In this document: positions 34,451 to 44,764 of the stretch, one piece after another
How the letters are laid out: every line of letters begins with the position of its first letter
Numbering within the stretch: the stretch's first letter is position 1
Assembly (NCBI RefSeq): GCF_009793335.1
Contig: NZ_WING01000001.1
Coordinates: 6,324,001-6,388,000, forward strand
Reading direction: 5' to 3'
Origin: Actinomadura sp. J1-007
GTDB lineage: Bacteria; Actinomycetota; Actinomycetes; Streptosporangiales; Streptosporangiaceae
Length of the DNA stretch: 64,000 nt
Made by a program: the position numbers and the translations under genes
The notes under the pieces: generated by a model
Databases searched by the model: none
The model's input: the letters and a program-made list of their open reading frames with translations, nothing else
What the model was told of the DNA's origin: nothing

Positions 34451-36625
34451 TGACGATCCAAGTAGCCGAAGCGCCGAGCCCCGCGCCCGAGCCGCCGTCC
34501 CGCAAGGGCGGCGGGAAGGTGCAGGGCGGCCTGCTCGACCCGAAGCAGCTCGTCAGGTCGCTGCCGGACGCGTTCCGGAAGCTGGACCCGCGCACGCTGT
34601 GGCGCAACCCCGTCATGCTCATCGTCGAGGTCGGCGCGGTGTGGACCACCGTCCTCGCGATCGCCGAGCCCAGCACGTTCGCCTGGCTGATCGTCGTGTG
34701 GCTGTGGCTGACCGTCGTCTTCGCCAACCTGGCGGAGGCGGTCGCCGAGGGCCGCGGCAAGGCGCAGGCCGACGCGCTCCGCAAGGCCAAGACCGACGCG
34801 GTCGCGCGGCGGCTGCGCGACTGGGCCCCGGCCGCGCGGACGCGCCGGAGGAGCGGGTCGGCGCGCCCGAGCTGCGGCAGGGCGACCACGTCGTGGTCGA
34901 GGCCGGCGAGATCATCCCCGGGGACGGCGACGTCGTCGAGGGCATCGCCAGCGTGGACGAGTCGGCGATCACCGGCGAGTCCGCGCCGGTGATCCGCGAG
35001 TCGGGCGGCGACCGCTCGGCCGTGACCGGCGGCACCAAGGTGCTGTCGGACCGGATCGTCGTCCAGATCACGCAGAAGCCGGGGCAGAGCTTCATCGACC
35101 GGATGATCTCCCTGGTGGAGGGCGCCAACCGGCAGAAGACCCCGAACGAGATCGCGCTGAACATCCTGCTCGCCGCGCTGACGATCATCTTCCTGCTCGC
35201 GGTCGCGACGCTCCAGCCGATGGCGATCTACTCCAAGGGCTACAAACCGGGCGTGCCCGACTCGCTGTCGCTGGACGCGCACGGCGTCACCGGCATCGTC
35301 CTGGTGTCCCTGCTGGTCTGCCTGATCCCGACGACGATCGGGGCCCTGCTGTCGGCGATCGGCATCGCGGGCATGGACCGGCTCGTCCAGCGCAACGTGC
35401 TGGCGATGTCGGGACGCGCGGTCGAGGCGGCGGGCGACGTCAACACGCTGCTGCTCGACAAGACCGGCACCATCACGCTCGGCAACCGGCAGGCGGCGGA
35501 GTTCCTGCCCGTCGCCGGGGTGAGCGAGGAGGAGCTGGCCGACGCGGCGCAGCTGTCCAGCCTCGCCGACGAGACGCCCGAGGGCCGTTCGGTCGTGGTG
35601 TTCGCCAAGCAGCGCTACGGCCTGCGCGAGCGGACGCCCGGCGAGCTCGACCACGCGACCTGGGTGCCGTTCACGGCGCAGACCCGGATGAGCGGCGTGG
35701 ACCTCGGCGGCCCCGGCGGCGGCCGGGACGGCCGGGCGCTGCGCAAGGGCGCCGCGAGCGCGGTCGCCGACTGGGCGCGCGGCGAGGGCGGGAACGTTCC
35801 CGCCGAGCTGGGCCGCATCGTGGACGGCGTGTCCGCGTCCGGCGGCACGCCCCTGGTGGTGGGCGAGCGGACGGACGGCACGACCCGCGTCCTCGGCGTC
35901 ATCCACCTCAAGGACGTGGTCAAGGAGGGGATGCGGGAGCGCTTCGACGAGATGCGCCGGATGGGCATCCGCACCGTCATGATCACCGGCGACAACCCGC
36001 TGACCGCCAAGGCGATCGCGGACGAGGCCGGGGTGGACGACTTCCTCGCCGAGGCCAGGCCGGAGGACAAGCTCGCCCTGATCAGGCAGGAGCAGGACGG
36101 CGGCCGGCTCGTCGCGATGACCGGGGACGGCACCAACGACGCCCCCGCCCTCGCCCAGGCCGACGTCGGCGTCGCCATGAACACCGGCACCTCGGCCGCC
36201 AAGGAGGCCGGGAACATGGTGGACCTGGACTCCGACCCGACCAAGCTCATCGAGATCGTCGAGATCGGCAAGCAGCTGCTCATCACCCGCGGCGCGCTGA
36301 CCACCTTCTCGATCGCCAACGACATCGCCAAGTACTTCGCGATCATTCCCGCGATGTTCGTGGCGCTGTTCCCCGGGCTGGACGCGCTCAACATCATGCG
36401 CCTGCACAGCCCGACGTCCGCGATCCTGTCCGCGGTGGTCTTCAACGCGCTGGTCATCGTCGCGCTGATCCCGCTCGCGCTGCGCGGCGTGAAGTACCGG
36501 CCGAGCAGCGCGTCCAAGCTGCTCAGCCGCAACCTCTACGTGTACGGGCTCGGCGGATCGCCGCCCCGTTCGCCGGCATCAAGCTCATCGACCTCGTCGT
36601 CCAGTTCCTCCCGGGGATGTCCTGA
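34450..36625 (+). CDS. kdpB: KdpB, P-type ATPase subunit (two frameshifts as read)
   Basis: A protein of about 725 residues after correction. The actuator TGES motif (ITGESAPV), the phosphorylated Asp in DKTGTITLG, the nucleotide-binding FTAQTRMSG and KGAAS, and the hinge GDGTNDAPALAQADVGVAMN with SGTSAAKEA-like continuation are all intact. The frame breaks near 34840 (before EERVGAPELRQGDHV) and near 36556 (GLGG to IAPFAGIKLIDLV). Each needs one added base and neither removes conserved residues, so indel errors are likely. It hydrolyses ATP to drive K+ uptake through KdpA. Confidence 0.93.
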
Positions 36626-36626
36626 C

Positions 36627-37544
36627 ATGCGTTTGCCCACCTGGATCCGGCAGCACCTCGCGGCCGTGCGGGCGCTGCTCGTCCTCACCGCCGTGCTCGG
36701 CGTCGCCTACCCGCTGGCCGTCTTCGCCGTCGCCCAGCTGCCCGGCCTGAAGCAGCACGCGAACGGCTCGCTGGTCGAGCACGACGGCAGGACCGTCGGC
36801 AGCGGCCTCATCGGCCAGTCGTTCACCGGCAAGGACGGAACGCCGATCGCCGAGTACTTCCAGAGCCGTCCGTCCAACGCGGGCGACGGCTACGACCCGA
36901 CGGCCTCGTCGGCGAGCAACCTCGGCCCCGAGGACATCGTCGACACCCTGCCCGACCCGAGGCTCGCCGCGGCGGGCAAGGAGGACGAGAACGCCCGGCA
37001 GAGCCTGCTCACCCAGGTCTGCGAGCGCAGCGTGCAGGTCGGCGAGCTGGAGCACGTGGACGGCTCCCGCCCGTTCTGCACGCCGGGCGGCGTCGGCGCG
37101 GTCCTCGCGGTGTTCGGGACGCGCGCCGCCGACGGCTCGGTGCCGCACCCGACCCGCGTCGTCAGCCTGAACGAGGAGGCGGGAGTGGTGAAGGCGCCGT
37201 TCGTGGCCGTCTACAAGGGCGTCCGCGTCGAGCTGGCGAAGTACGGCGAGGACTACGCCGAGGGCCTCACCGTCCCGGTCAAGGGGAACGCCCCGGCGCG
37301 CCCCGCCGTCCCCCCGGACGCGGTCACCGCCAGCGGCAGCGGCCTCGACCCGCACATCACCCCGGCGTACGCCCGGATCCAGGTCGCCCGCGTCGCCAAG
37401 GCGCGGGGCGTGGACCCGGCGCGGGTCGAGAAGCTGGTCCGCGCCCACACCTCGGGCCGCGACCTCGGCTTCATGGGCGAGCCGAGGGTCAACGTCCTGA
37501 AGCTGAACCTGGCCCTCGATCGGCAGTACCCCGCCCGGGGCTGA
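36627..37544 (+). CDS. kdpC: KdpC, with a long internal insertion
   Basis: A 305-residue KdpC; the family is usually about 190-220. The N-terminal membrane helix (VLTAVLGVAYPLAVFAVAQL), QSFTGKDGTPIAEYFQSRPS and the C-terminal AVTASGSGLDPHITPAYARIQVARVAKARG and RVNVLKLNLALD are canonical. Between SNLGPED (about 96) and PDAVTASG (about 232) lies an extra segment of about 110-130 residues with two cysteines (QVCERS, PFCTPGG). It would be extracytoplasmic. Long KdpC variants are known in actinobacteria, but the role of the insert is unknown. Confidence 0.93.
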   Translation: MRLPTWIRQHLAAVRALLVLTAVLGVAYPLAVFAVAQLPGLKQHANGSLVEHDGRTVGSGLIGQSFTGKDGTPIAEYFQSRPSNAGDGYDPTASSASNLGPEDIVDTLPDPRLAAAGKEDENARQSLLTQVCERSVQVGELEHVDGSRPFCTPGGVGAVLAVFGTRAADGSVPHPTRVVSLNEEAGVVKAPFVAVYKGVRVELAKYGEDYAEGLTVPVKGNAPARPAVPPDAVTASGSGLDPHITPAYARIQVARVAKARGVDPARVEKLVRAHTSGRDLGFMGEPRVNVLKLNLALDRQYPARG

Positions 37545-37555
37545 CCCCCGGACGT

Positions 37556-37581
37556 CCGCGGCGGGCCCGGGCCCGCCGCGG
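37556..37581 (+). terminator. 26-bp perfect GC palindrome between kdpC and kdpD
   Basis: CCGCGGCGGGCCC (37556-37568) is followed without spacer by its exact complement (37569-37581). In RNA this makes a very stable hairpin 12 bases after the kdpC stop and 25 before the kdpD start. It may attenuate or process the transcript between the pump genes and their sensor genes, or it may be a DNA-binding site. Confidence 0.5.
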
Positions 37582-37605
37582 GCGGCGCGCGAGAGAGGAG
37601 GGACG

Positions 37606-40226
37606 TTGGGGAGCCGGGGACGGTTGCGGATCTACCTGGGGGCGGCCCCGGGGTCGGCAAGACGTACGCGATGCTCTGCGAGGGCAAGCGGCGGCTGGAG
37701 CGCGGCACCGACGTGGTCGTCGGGTACGTCGAGACGCACGGGCGCGCGAAGACCGCCGCGCTGCTGGAGGGCCTGGAGGTCGTCCCGCGCGCGGTGCGGC
37801 CCTACCGCGGGACGGAGTTCACCGAGCTGGACGTGCCGGCGGTGATCGCCAGGCGGCCCGGCGTGGCGCTGGTGGACGAGCTGGCGCACACCAACGTGCC
37901 CGGGTCGGCGAACGAGAAGCGCTGGCAGGACGTCGAGGAGCTCCTCGACGCGGGCATCGACGTGGTGTCCACCGTGAACGTCCAGCACCTGGACTCGGTC
38001 AACGACGTCGTCGAGCGGATCACCGGCGTGCCGCAGCGCGAGACCGTCCCGGACGAGGTGGTGCGGCGCGCCGACCAGGTCGAGCTGGTCGACATGGCGC
38101 CGGAGGCGCTGCGGCGGCGGATGGCGCACGGCAACGTGTACGCCCCGGAGAAGATCGACGCGGCGCTCGGCAACTACTTCCGCGTCGGCAACCTCACCGC
38201 GCTGCGCGAGCTGGCGCTGCTGTGGCTGGCCGACAAGGTGGACGACCAGCTGGGCCGCTACCGGGCCGACCACGACATCCGCGGCACGTGGGAGGCGCGG
38301 GAGCGGGTGGTCGTCGCGCTGACGGGCGGGCCGGAGGGCGACACGCTGATCCGCCGCGCCGCGCGCGTCGCCGACCGCAGCAAGGGCGCCGACCTGCTCG
38401 CCGTGCACGTCGCCCGCAGCGACGGGCTGACCGACGCGAGCCCCGCCAACCTCGCCCGGCAGCGGGCGCTCGCCGAGAGCCTCGGCGGCAGCTACCACCA
38501 GGTCGTCGGGTCGAACGTGCCGGACGCGCTGCTGGACTTCGCGCGCGGCGTCAACGCGACCCAGCTCGTCCTCGGCGCGTCCCGGCGCGGACGGGTCGCG
38601 CAGCTGTTCTCCCGGGGCGTGGGCGTGACGACGACCGCGCACTCGGGGGCGATCGACGTGCACCTCGTCACCCACGAGGAGACCAACCAGGGCCGCCGGT
38701 GGAAGGCGCTGCGGTCGGTGTGGGGCGTTCCGGCGCGGCGGCGCGGCGCCGGGTTCCTGCTCGCCGCGCTCGGCCTGCCGCTGCTGACCCTGCTGCTCGA
38801 CCACGTGCGCGGGCCCGTCTCGCTGACCAGCGACATCCTGCTGTTCCAGGCCGCGGTGATCGGCGTCGCGCTGGTCGGCGGCCTGTACCCGGCGCTGTTC
38901 GCGGCGGTCGCGGGGTCGCTGCTGCTCAACTGGTTCTTCACCCCGCCGCTCCACACCTTCACCGTGCACGATCCCGAGGCGCTGCTCCAGCTCCTGGTGT
39001 ACGTGGTCGTCGGCGTGACCGTCAGCACCATCGTGGACGTCACCGCGCGGCGCAGCCGGGAGGCGGGGCAGGCGCGCGCCGACGCCGAGGTGCTGTCCAC
39101 GCTCGCCGGGGACATCCTGCGCGGCGAGCACGGCGGCGTCGCCCCGGCCGGCCGGACCGGCCCCGGCGCCCTCGCCGGGATCATGGAGCGGCTGCGCGAG
39201 ACGTACGCGCTGACCTCGGTCACCCTGCTCGAACGCGACCCGGACGCGCCCGCGACGCCCGGCGCGACCCGCGACCCGGGCCGCTGGACGATCGTCGCGT
39301 CGGTCGGCGGCGAGCCCTGCACCTCGCCCGACGCGGGGGAGTCCGACGTCCTCGTGGACGACTCGCTCGCGCTCGTCCTGCGCGGCCGTACGCTGCCGGC
39401 GTCCGACCGGCGGCTGCTGGAGGCGTTCGCCGCGCAGGCCGCCGTCGCGCTCCGGCACCAGCGGCTCGCCGAGGCGGCCGAGCAGGTGCCGCCGCTCGCC
39501 GCCGCCGACCGGATGCGCACCGCGCTGCTGAACGCGGTCAGCCACGACCTGCGCACGCCGCTCGCGTCCGCCAAGGCGGCCGTGGAGAGCCTGCGCAGCC
39601 CGGACGTGGTCTGGAGCCTGGAGGACCAGGACGAGCTGGCCGCCACCGCCGCCGAGTCCCTCGACCGGCTGGACCGGCTCGTCGCGAACCTGCTGGACAT
39701 GAGCCGCCTCCAGGCGGGCTCGCTCGGCATGGCCCTGCGGCCCGTCGCGGTCGAGGACGCCGTCCCGCGCGCGCTCGGCGACCTCGGCGACGCGGCCGCC
39801 GCCGGCGTGGAGATCCGCGTCCCGGACGGCCTGCCCGAACTCGTCGCCGACCCGGCGCTGCTGGAACGGGTCCTGGTCAACCTCATCGCGAACGCCCTGC
39901 GCCACAACCCGCCCGGACGGCCCGTCCTCGTCACCGCCAGCGCCCTCGCGGACCGGCTCGAACTGCGCGTGATCGACCGGGGCCCCGGCATCCCGCCCGC
40001 CGACCGCGACCGCGTGTTCGAGCCGTTCCAGCGGCTCGGCGACCGCGACAACCACACCGGCGTCGGCCTCGGCCTCGCCCTGTCGCGCGGCCTCGCCGAG
40101 GCGATGGCCGGGTCGATCGAGATCGAGGAGACGCCGGGCGGCGGCCTGACCATGGTCCTCACCCTCCCGGCGGCGCCGGACCGCGCCGCCGCCCCCGCCG
40201 GGACCCGCGACCGAGGAGAACGATGA
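37606..40226 (+). CDS. kdpD: KdpD sensor histidine kinase (frameshifted near the start as read)
   Basis: About 873 residues. The N-terminal KdpD domain has the Walker-like GAAPGVGKTYA after restoring one C near 37649. It continues with LVDELAHTNVPGS and a universal-stress-protein domain (about 245-365). Four membrane helices (DUF4118, about 385-480) follow, then a GAF-like region, HisKA with the phospho-acceptor in SHDLRTPLAS and HATPase with NLIANALRH, DRGPGIP and GVGLGLAL. It starts at TTG, 7 bases after a strong GAGAGGAGGG. It senses low K+ or osmotic change and phosphorylates KdpE, whose ATG overlaps its stop. Confidence 0.92.
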
Positions 40227-40932
40227 CACGCGTGCTCGTGGTGGACGACTCCCCGCAGATCCTCGCGACGCTCCGGCTCAACCTGCGGGCCCGCGACTAC
40301 GACGTGCGGGTCGCGCCGGACGGCGGGCAGGCCCTCACCCGCGCCGCCGACTGGCATCCCGACCTGGTCGTCCTCGACCTCGGGCTGCCCGACCTGGACG
40401 GCGTGGAGGTGATCCGGGGCCTGCGCGGCTGGAGCCGCGTCCCGATCATCGTGCTGTCGGGCCGCGCGGGCAGCAGGGACAAGGTGGACGCGCTCGACGC
40501 CGGAGCCGACGACTACGTGACCAAGCCGTTCGGCGTGGACGAGCTGCTCGCCCGCATCAGGGCCATCACCCGGCGCGTGCCGTCCGACGAGGGCTCCCCG
40601 ACCGTCCGGCTGGGGAGTGGCTGGTCGACCTGTCCCGCAAGACCGTCACCACCGCCCCGCCGGGAGACGGCCCGCCCGCCGACCGCGCCGCCGCCCGCAG
40701 GGCGCATCTCACGCCGACCGAGTGGGGCGTCCTCGAACGGCTCGTCCGCAACCCGGGCAAGCTGATCTCCCAGCGGCAGCTCCTGTCCGAGGTGTGGGGG
40801 CCCGCGCACCTCAAGGAGACCCACTACCTGCGCGTCTACCTGGCCTCGCTGCGCCGCAAGCTGGAGCCGGACCCGTCCCGCCCCCGCCACCTGATCACCG
40901 AGCCCGGCATGGGCTACCGCTTCGAACCCTGA
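40223..40932 (+). CDS. kdpE: KdpE response regulator (frameshifted as read)
   Basis: An OmpR/PhoB-family regulator of about 236 residues. The receiver has the acidic pocket VVDDS, the phospho-acceptor Asp in LVVLDLGLPDLDG, and the conserved Lys in DDYVTKPFG. The frame breaks near 40615; one extra G gives VRLGEWLVDLSRK. The winged helix with LTPTEWGVLERLVRNPGKLISQRQLL and ETHYLRVYLASLRRKLE follows. An insertion of about 12 residues (TTAPPGDGPPAD) lies in the linker. It is the likely activator of the kdp promoter. Confidence 0.92.
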
Positions 40933-40963
40933 CCCCGCCCCGCACGGACCCGAGGAGAACGAC

Positions 40964-42817
40964 GTGACCTACACCGACGGCGTGGTGAAGGACGAGCCCC
41001 CCGATCCCGCCGAACGGCACCGGCTGAGCGTGGTCGGCGGCCTCGCCGCCCTGTCGCTGGACGCGATGGCGTCCGTCGCGTACGGGCCCGAGGCGATCGT
41101 GCTCGTGCTGGCGCCGGCCGGGGGAGCGGGCCTGGGGTTCACGCTGCCCGTCACGCTGGCCATCGCGGCGCTGCTCGCCGTCCTGACGTTCTCGTACCGG
41201 CAGGTCATCGCCGCGTTCTCCGAGGGCGGCGGCGCGTACGGGGTCGCCCGGCGCCACCTCGGGCGGCGCGCGTCCCTCGTCGCCGCCGCGTCGCTCATCA
41301 TCGACTACGTGCTGAACGTCGCGGTGTCGGTCGCGGCCGGGACGGCGGCACTGACCTCGGCGTTCCCCGAGCTGCTCCCGTACACCGTGTGGATCTGCCT
41401 GGCGGTGCTCGCCGTGATCACCGCCGTCAACCACCGGGGCATCGCGCACAGCGCCAGGCTCTTCGTCGCGCCGACCGCCGTCTACGTCGGCGCGATCCTC
41501 GCCGTCGTCGCGGTGGGCCTGCTGCGTGACGGCCCCGCCACCGCCGCGCCCGAGGCCGCCGCGCAGGCGCAGGACCTGCGGACGGTCGGGGTGCTGCTGC
41601 TCCTCAAGGCGTTCGCGAACGGCTGCGCCGCGCTGACCGGCGTGGAGGCCATCGCGAACGCCGTCCCCTCGTTCCGCCGGCCCCGGGTGCGCAGGGCGCA
41701 GCGCGCGGAGATCGCGCTCGGCGGGCTGCTCGCCGTGATGCTGATCGGGATCGCGCTGCTGATCGAACGGTTCTCGATCCGCCCCGTGCCCGGCGCGACC
41801 GTGCTGTCGCAGGTCACGGAGGCGGCCGTCGGGCACGGCGCCGCGTTCTACGTCGTGCAGTTCGCGACGGTCGTGCTGCTGGCGCTCGCCGCCAACACCT
41901 CGTTCGGCGGGCTGCCCGTCCTCGCGCGGCTGCTCGCCCGCGACAACAACCTGCCGCACCTGTTCGCGCTGCGCACCGAGCGGCAGGTGCACCGGTACGG
42001 CATCGGCTTCCTCGCGGGCACCGCCGCCGCGCTGCTGGTCGCGGCGCACGGCGACATGAACGCGCTCGTCCCGCTGTTCGCGATCGGGGTGTTCGTCGGC
42101 TTCACCCTGTCGCAGGCCGGCATGGTGCGGCACTGGCTGACCACCCGGTCCGGACCGGACGGCGGCAGGGCGCGCGGGTGGCGCTGGCGGCTCGCCCTGA
42201 ACGGCGCCGGAGCCGTCCTCACCGGGGCCGCCGCCGTCGTCGTGGCCGCCACCAAGTTCACCCAGGGCGGCTGGCTGATCCTCGTCGCGCTGCCCGCTAC
42301 CGTGCTGCTCATGGAGTGGGTGCACCGCTCGTACGGCCGGATCGGCGAGCGCCTCGGGCTCGGCCGCGTCCCCGCCCCGCCGCGCCCGCGCCGGTCCCTG
42401 GTCGTCGTGCCGGTCGGCGAGGTCAGCTCCCTGACCCGGCAGGCGCTGTCGGCCGCGCTGAGCCTCGGCGACCGGGTCGTCGCCGTCCGCGTCGTCGACC
42501 CAGGGGACGAGGCGGAAGGGGACGGCTTCGTCGAGGCGTGGGAGCGGTGGGCGCCCGGCGTGGAGCTGGCGCTGGTCGGCGGCGGGCGGCGCGGGCTCGC
42601 CGGGCCGATCGTCGAGTACGTGCGCGGCGTCCGCGAACGGCACGTGTTCGTGCTGATCCCCGAGGTCGAGCCCGAGCACGTCTGGCAGCGCGTCCTCCAG
42701 AACCAGCGCGGAGCGGTCCTCGCCCACGCGCTGCGCCGCGACACCGACAGCGTGGTGTGCCGCCTCCGGTTCCGCATCGCGCCGCAGGTCGCCGCCCCCG
42801 TGCCCTCCGCCTCCTGA
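40964..42817 (+). CDS. KimA-like APC-superfamily permease (probable K+ importer)
   Basis: A 617-residue permease with about 12 transmembrane segments (about 20-475) and a cytoplasmic C-terminal domain of about 130 residues. The first helix, SLDAMASVAYGPEAIVLVL, and the segment SYRQVIAAFSEGGGAYGVA follow the APC pattern seen in KimA (YdaO), a K+ importer of Bacillus controlled by c-di-AMP. Its position directly after kdpDE supports K+ transport over amino acid transport. Substrate and nucleotide control are inferred. The start is GTG after GAGGAGAACGAC. Confidence 0.8.
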   Translation: MTYTDGVVKDEPPDPAERHRLSVVGGLAALSLDAMASVAYGPEAIVLVLAPAGGAGLGFTLPVTLAIAALLAVLTFSYRQVIAAFSEGGGAYGVARRHLGRRASLVAAASLIIDYVLNVAVSVAAGTAALTSAFPELLPYTVWICLAVLAVITAVNHRGIAHSARLFVAPTAVYVGAILAVVAVGLLRDGPATAAPEAAAQAQDLRTVGVLLLLKAFANGCAALTGVEAIANAVPSFRRPRVRRAQRAEIALGGLLAVMLIGIALLIERFSIRPVPGATVLSQVTEAAVGHGAAFYVVQFATVVLLALAANTSFGGLPVLARLLARDNNLPHLFALRTERQVHRYGIGFLAGTAAALLVAAHGDMNALVPLFAIGVFVGFTLSQAGMVRHWLTTRSGPDGGRARGWRWRLALNGAGAVLTGAAAVVVAATKFTQGGWLILVALPATVLLMEWVHRSYGRIGERLGLGRVPAPPRPRRSLVVVPVGEVSSLTRQALSAALSLGDRVVAVRVVDPGDEAEGDGFVEAWERWAPGVELALVGGGRRGLAGPIVEYVRGVRERHVFVLIPEVEPEHVWQRVLQNQRGAVLAHALRRDTDSVVCRLRFRIAPQVAAPVPSAS

Positions 42818-42859
42818 ACGCCTCACCCCCCGAACCCCCTCCCGGAAGGAAGCAGGTCA

Positions 42860-43213
42860 GTGAACGTCATCGTCGGTGCGGTGCTGATCCTGTCCGGTCT
42901 GCTCGTAGCCGGGGTCGGACGCCGCGCGGCCACCGGGCGGCTCGGCCGCAACCACCTCGCCGGCATCCGGACGAAGCGCAGCGTGGCCGACGACGAGTCC
43001 TGGCGGGCCGTGCACCAGGCCGCCGAGCCGTGGATGCTCGCGGCCGGGGTAGCGCTCGTACTCGCGGGGGCCGCCGCCGCGGCGATCCGTTCGGAGGGGG
43101 TGCTGGCGGCGGTGTCGCTCGGCGGTGCCGTGCTCTGCGCCGTGCTGGTCCTCGCCGCGTCCGCCGTCGGGCACGCGGCCCTCCGCGACGACGACCGGGA
43201 CCGGGACGGCTGA
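42860..43213 (+). CDS. SdpI family membrane protein
   Basis: A 117-residue protein with three transmembrane helices and the SdpI signature GRLGRNHLAGIRTKRSVADDESWRAVHQAAEPWM. B. subtilis SdpI gives immunity to the SDP toxin and sequesters a repressor; most actinobacterial members are uncharacterised. No toxin gene is visible nearby. It starts at GTG after GGAAGGAAG, 42 bases after the permease, and probably ends the kdp unit. It converges with the next gene. Confidence 0.85.
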   Translation: MNVIVGAVLILSGLLVAGVGRRAATGRLGRNHLAGIRTKRSVADDESWRAVHQAAEPWMLAAGVALVLAGAAAAAIRSEGVLAAVSLGGAVLCAVLVLAASAVGHAALRDDDRDRDG

Positions 43214-43239
43214 GCGCGGAAGGAACACCCGGCGCGGGG

Positions 43240-44520
43240 TCAGAGGTAGCGGAGCCAGAGGTACGGGGTGGCGATCGCGACGGTGATGATCGTGACCACG
43301 ATGCCGTACTTGGTGAAATGCCAGAAGCTGATGGGGTGGCCGTTGCGGGCGGCGATGCCGAGGACGACGACGTTGGCGCTGGCGCCGATGGCGGTGGCGT
43401 TGCCGCCGAGGTCGGCGCCGAGCGCGAGCGCCCACCACAGGGCGTCGCCATGGCCGGGCGGCTGCTGGTGGACGAGGTCGGCGACGATCGGGCTCATCGT
43501 CGCCACGTACGGGATGTTGTCCACGATCGCCGACAGCGCGGCCGACGCCCACAGCAGCAGCATGGTCGCGAAGCCCAGGCGGCCGTCGGTGACGTCGGCG
43601 GCGGCCTCGGAGACCTTGCCGATCACCCCGGTCTCCACCAGGGAGCCGACCATCACGAACAGGCCCGCGAAGAACACCAGCGTGGGCCACTCGACCTCGC
43701 TGAGCGCCTCCTCGGTGGTGACCTTGGTCGCCGCGACCAGCAGACCCGCCCCGAGCAGGGCGACCACGGAGGGCTCGTAGTGCAGGACGGGGTGCAGCAC
43801 GAACGCCGCGACCACCACGCCGAGCACCGTCAGGCCCTGCCACAGCAGCCGCCGGTCGGTGATCGCCTCGCGCTCGCGCAGCGCCATCACCTCGGCGGCG
43901 CGGTCCGGGTCGTACACGAACGCCGAGCGGAACAGCACCCGGCACAGCCCGCAGAACACCGCCAGCAGCAGCACCACCAGCGGGGCGAGGTGGACCAGGA
44001 AGTCGTTGAACGACAGGTCGCCCTTGCTGGCGATGATGATGTTGGGCGGGTCGCCGACCAGCGTGGCGGTGCCGCCGATGTTGGAGGCCATCACCTCGGC
44101 GATCAGGAACGGCACCACGTTCAGCGCGAGCCGTTCGCACACCAGGAACGTCACCGGCGCGATCAGCAGCACGGTGGTGACATTGTCCAGCAAGGCCGAG
44201 GCGGCGGCGGTGAGCACCACCAGCATCACCATCAGCCGGTACGGCCGGCCGCGGGCGCGTTTGGCCGCCCAGATCGCCACGTACTCGAACACACCCGTGC
44301 GGCGCAGCACCGAGACGATCACCATCATGCCCAGCAGCAGGAAGATGACGTTCCAGTCGATCCCGCTCCGCTCGGAGAAGAACGCCTTCTCGGCGTCGGT
44401 GATGTGCAGCAGCAGCATCAGCGCGGCCCCGCCCAGCGCGACCGCCGTCCGGTGGATCTTCTCCGACGCGATCAGCACGTAGGCGGCGACGAAGACGACG
44501 ACAGCGATGGTGGCCGGCAC
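43240..44520 (-). CDS. ArsB/NhaD-type ion transporter
   Basis: A 426-residue ion-transporter-superfamily permease with about 11 membrane segments. The two repeat motifs are NIGGTATLVGDPPNIIIA and ALGADLGGNATAIGASANVV, with DNVTTVLLIAPVTF and SAIVDNIPYVATMSPI as re-entrant helix regions. This pattern fits NhaD-type Na+/H+ antiporters and ArsB-like exporters. No arsenic genes are near. The neighbourhood of K+ systems makes cation homeostasis the likelier role, which is inference. Confidence 0.85.
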   Translation of the reverse strand: MPATIAVVVFVAAYVLIASEKIHRTAVALGGAALMLLLHITDAEKAFFSERSGIDWNVIFLLLGMMVIVSVLRRTGVFEYVAIWAAKRARGRPYRLMVMLVVLTAAASALLDNVTTVLLIAPVTFLVCERLALNVVPFLIAEVMASNIGGTATLVGDPPNIIIASKGDLSFNDFLVHLAPLVVLLLAVFCGLCRVLFRSAFVYDPDRAAEVMALREREAITDRRLLWQGLTVLGVVVAAFVLHPVLHYEPSVVALLGAGLLVAATKVTTEEALSEVEWPTLVFFAGLFVMVGSLVETGVIGKVSEAAADVTDGRLGFATMLLLWASAALSAIVDNIPYVATMSPIVADLVHQQPPGHGDALWWALALGADLGGNATAIGASANVVVLGIAARNGHPISFWHFTKYGIVVTIITVAIATPYLWLRYL

Positions 44521-44764
44521 GGAGGCTCCTGATCTGGGTACGGCGGGGTCCCGCCGACCAGACTTCCCGGCTCACCGCCCGCGACCTTAACGCCTTTTCA
44601 GCGCCTCCGCCATTTGCGACTCCAGGACCGAAACCTCGCGTCCGTGCCGCGGGGGTGGAGTTTTGCCTACCGCGTTCGGCGTGCTGGACCCATCCCCGGC
44701 CGGTCGCGCGGTCCGTAATTTCGTTCCCGAGGCGCCCGCAGGGGGCGCGCTGAGGGAGGCACCG

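Noticed and set aside
42860..43213. SdpI as part of a toxin-immunity system
   Set aside because: No SdpC-like toxin, SdpR-like repressor or maturation gene is nearby; the gene seems attached to the kdp unit instead.
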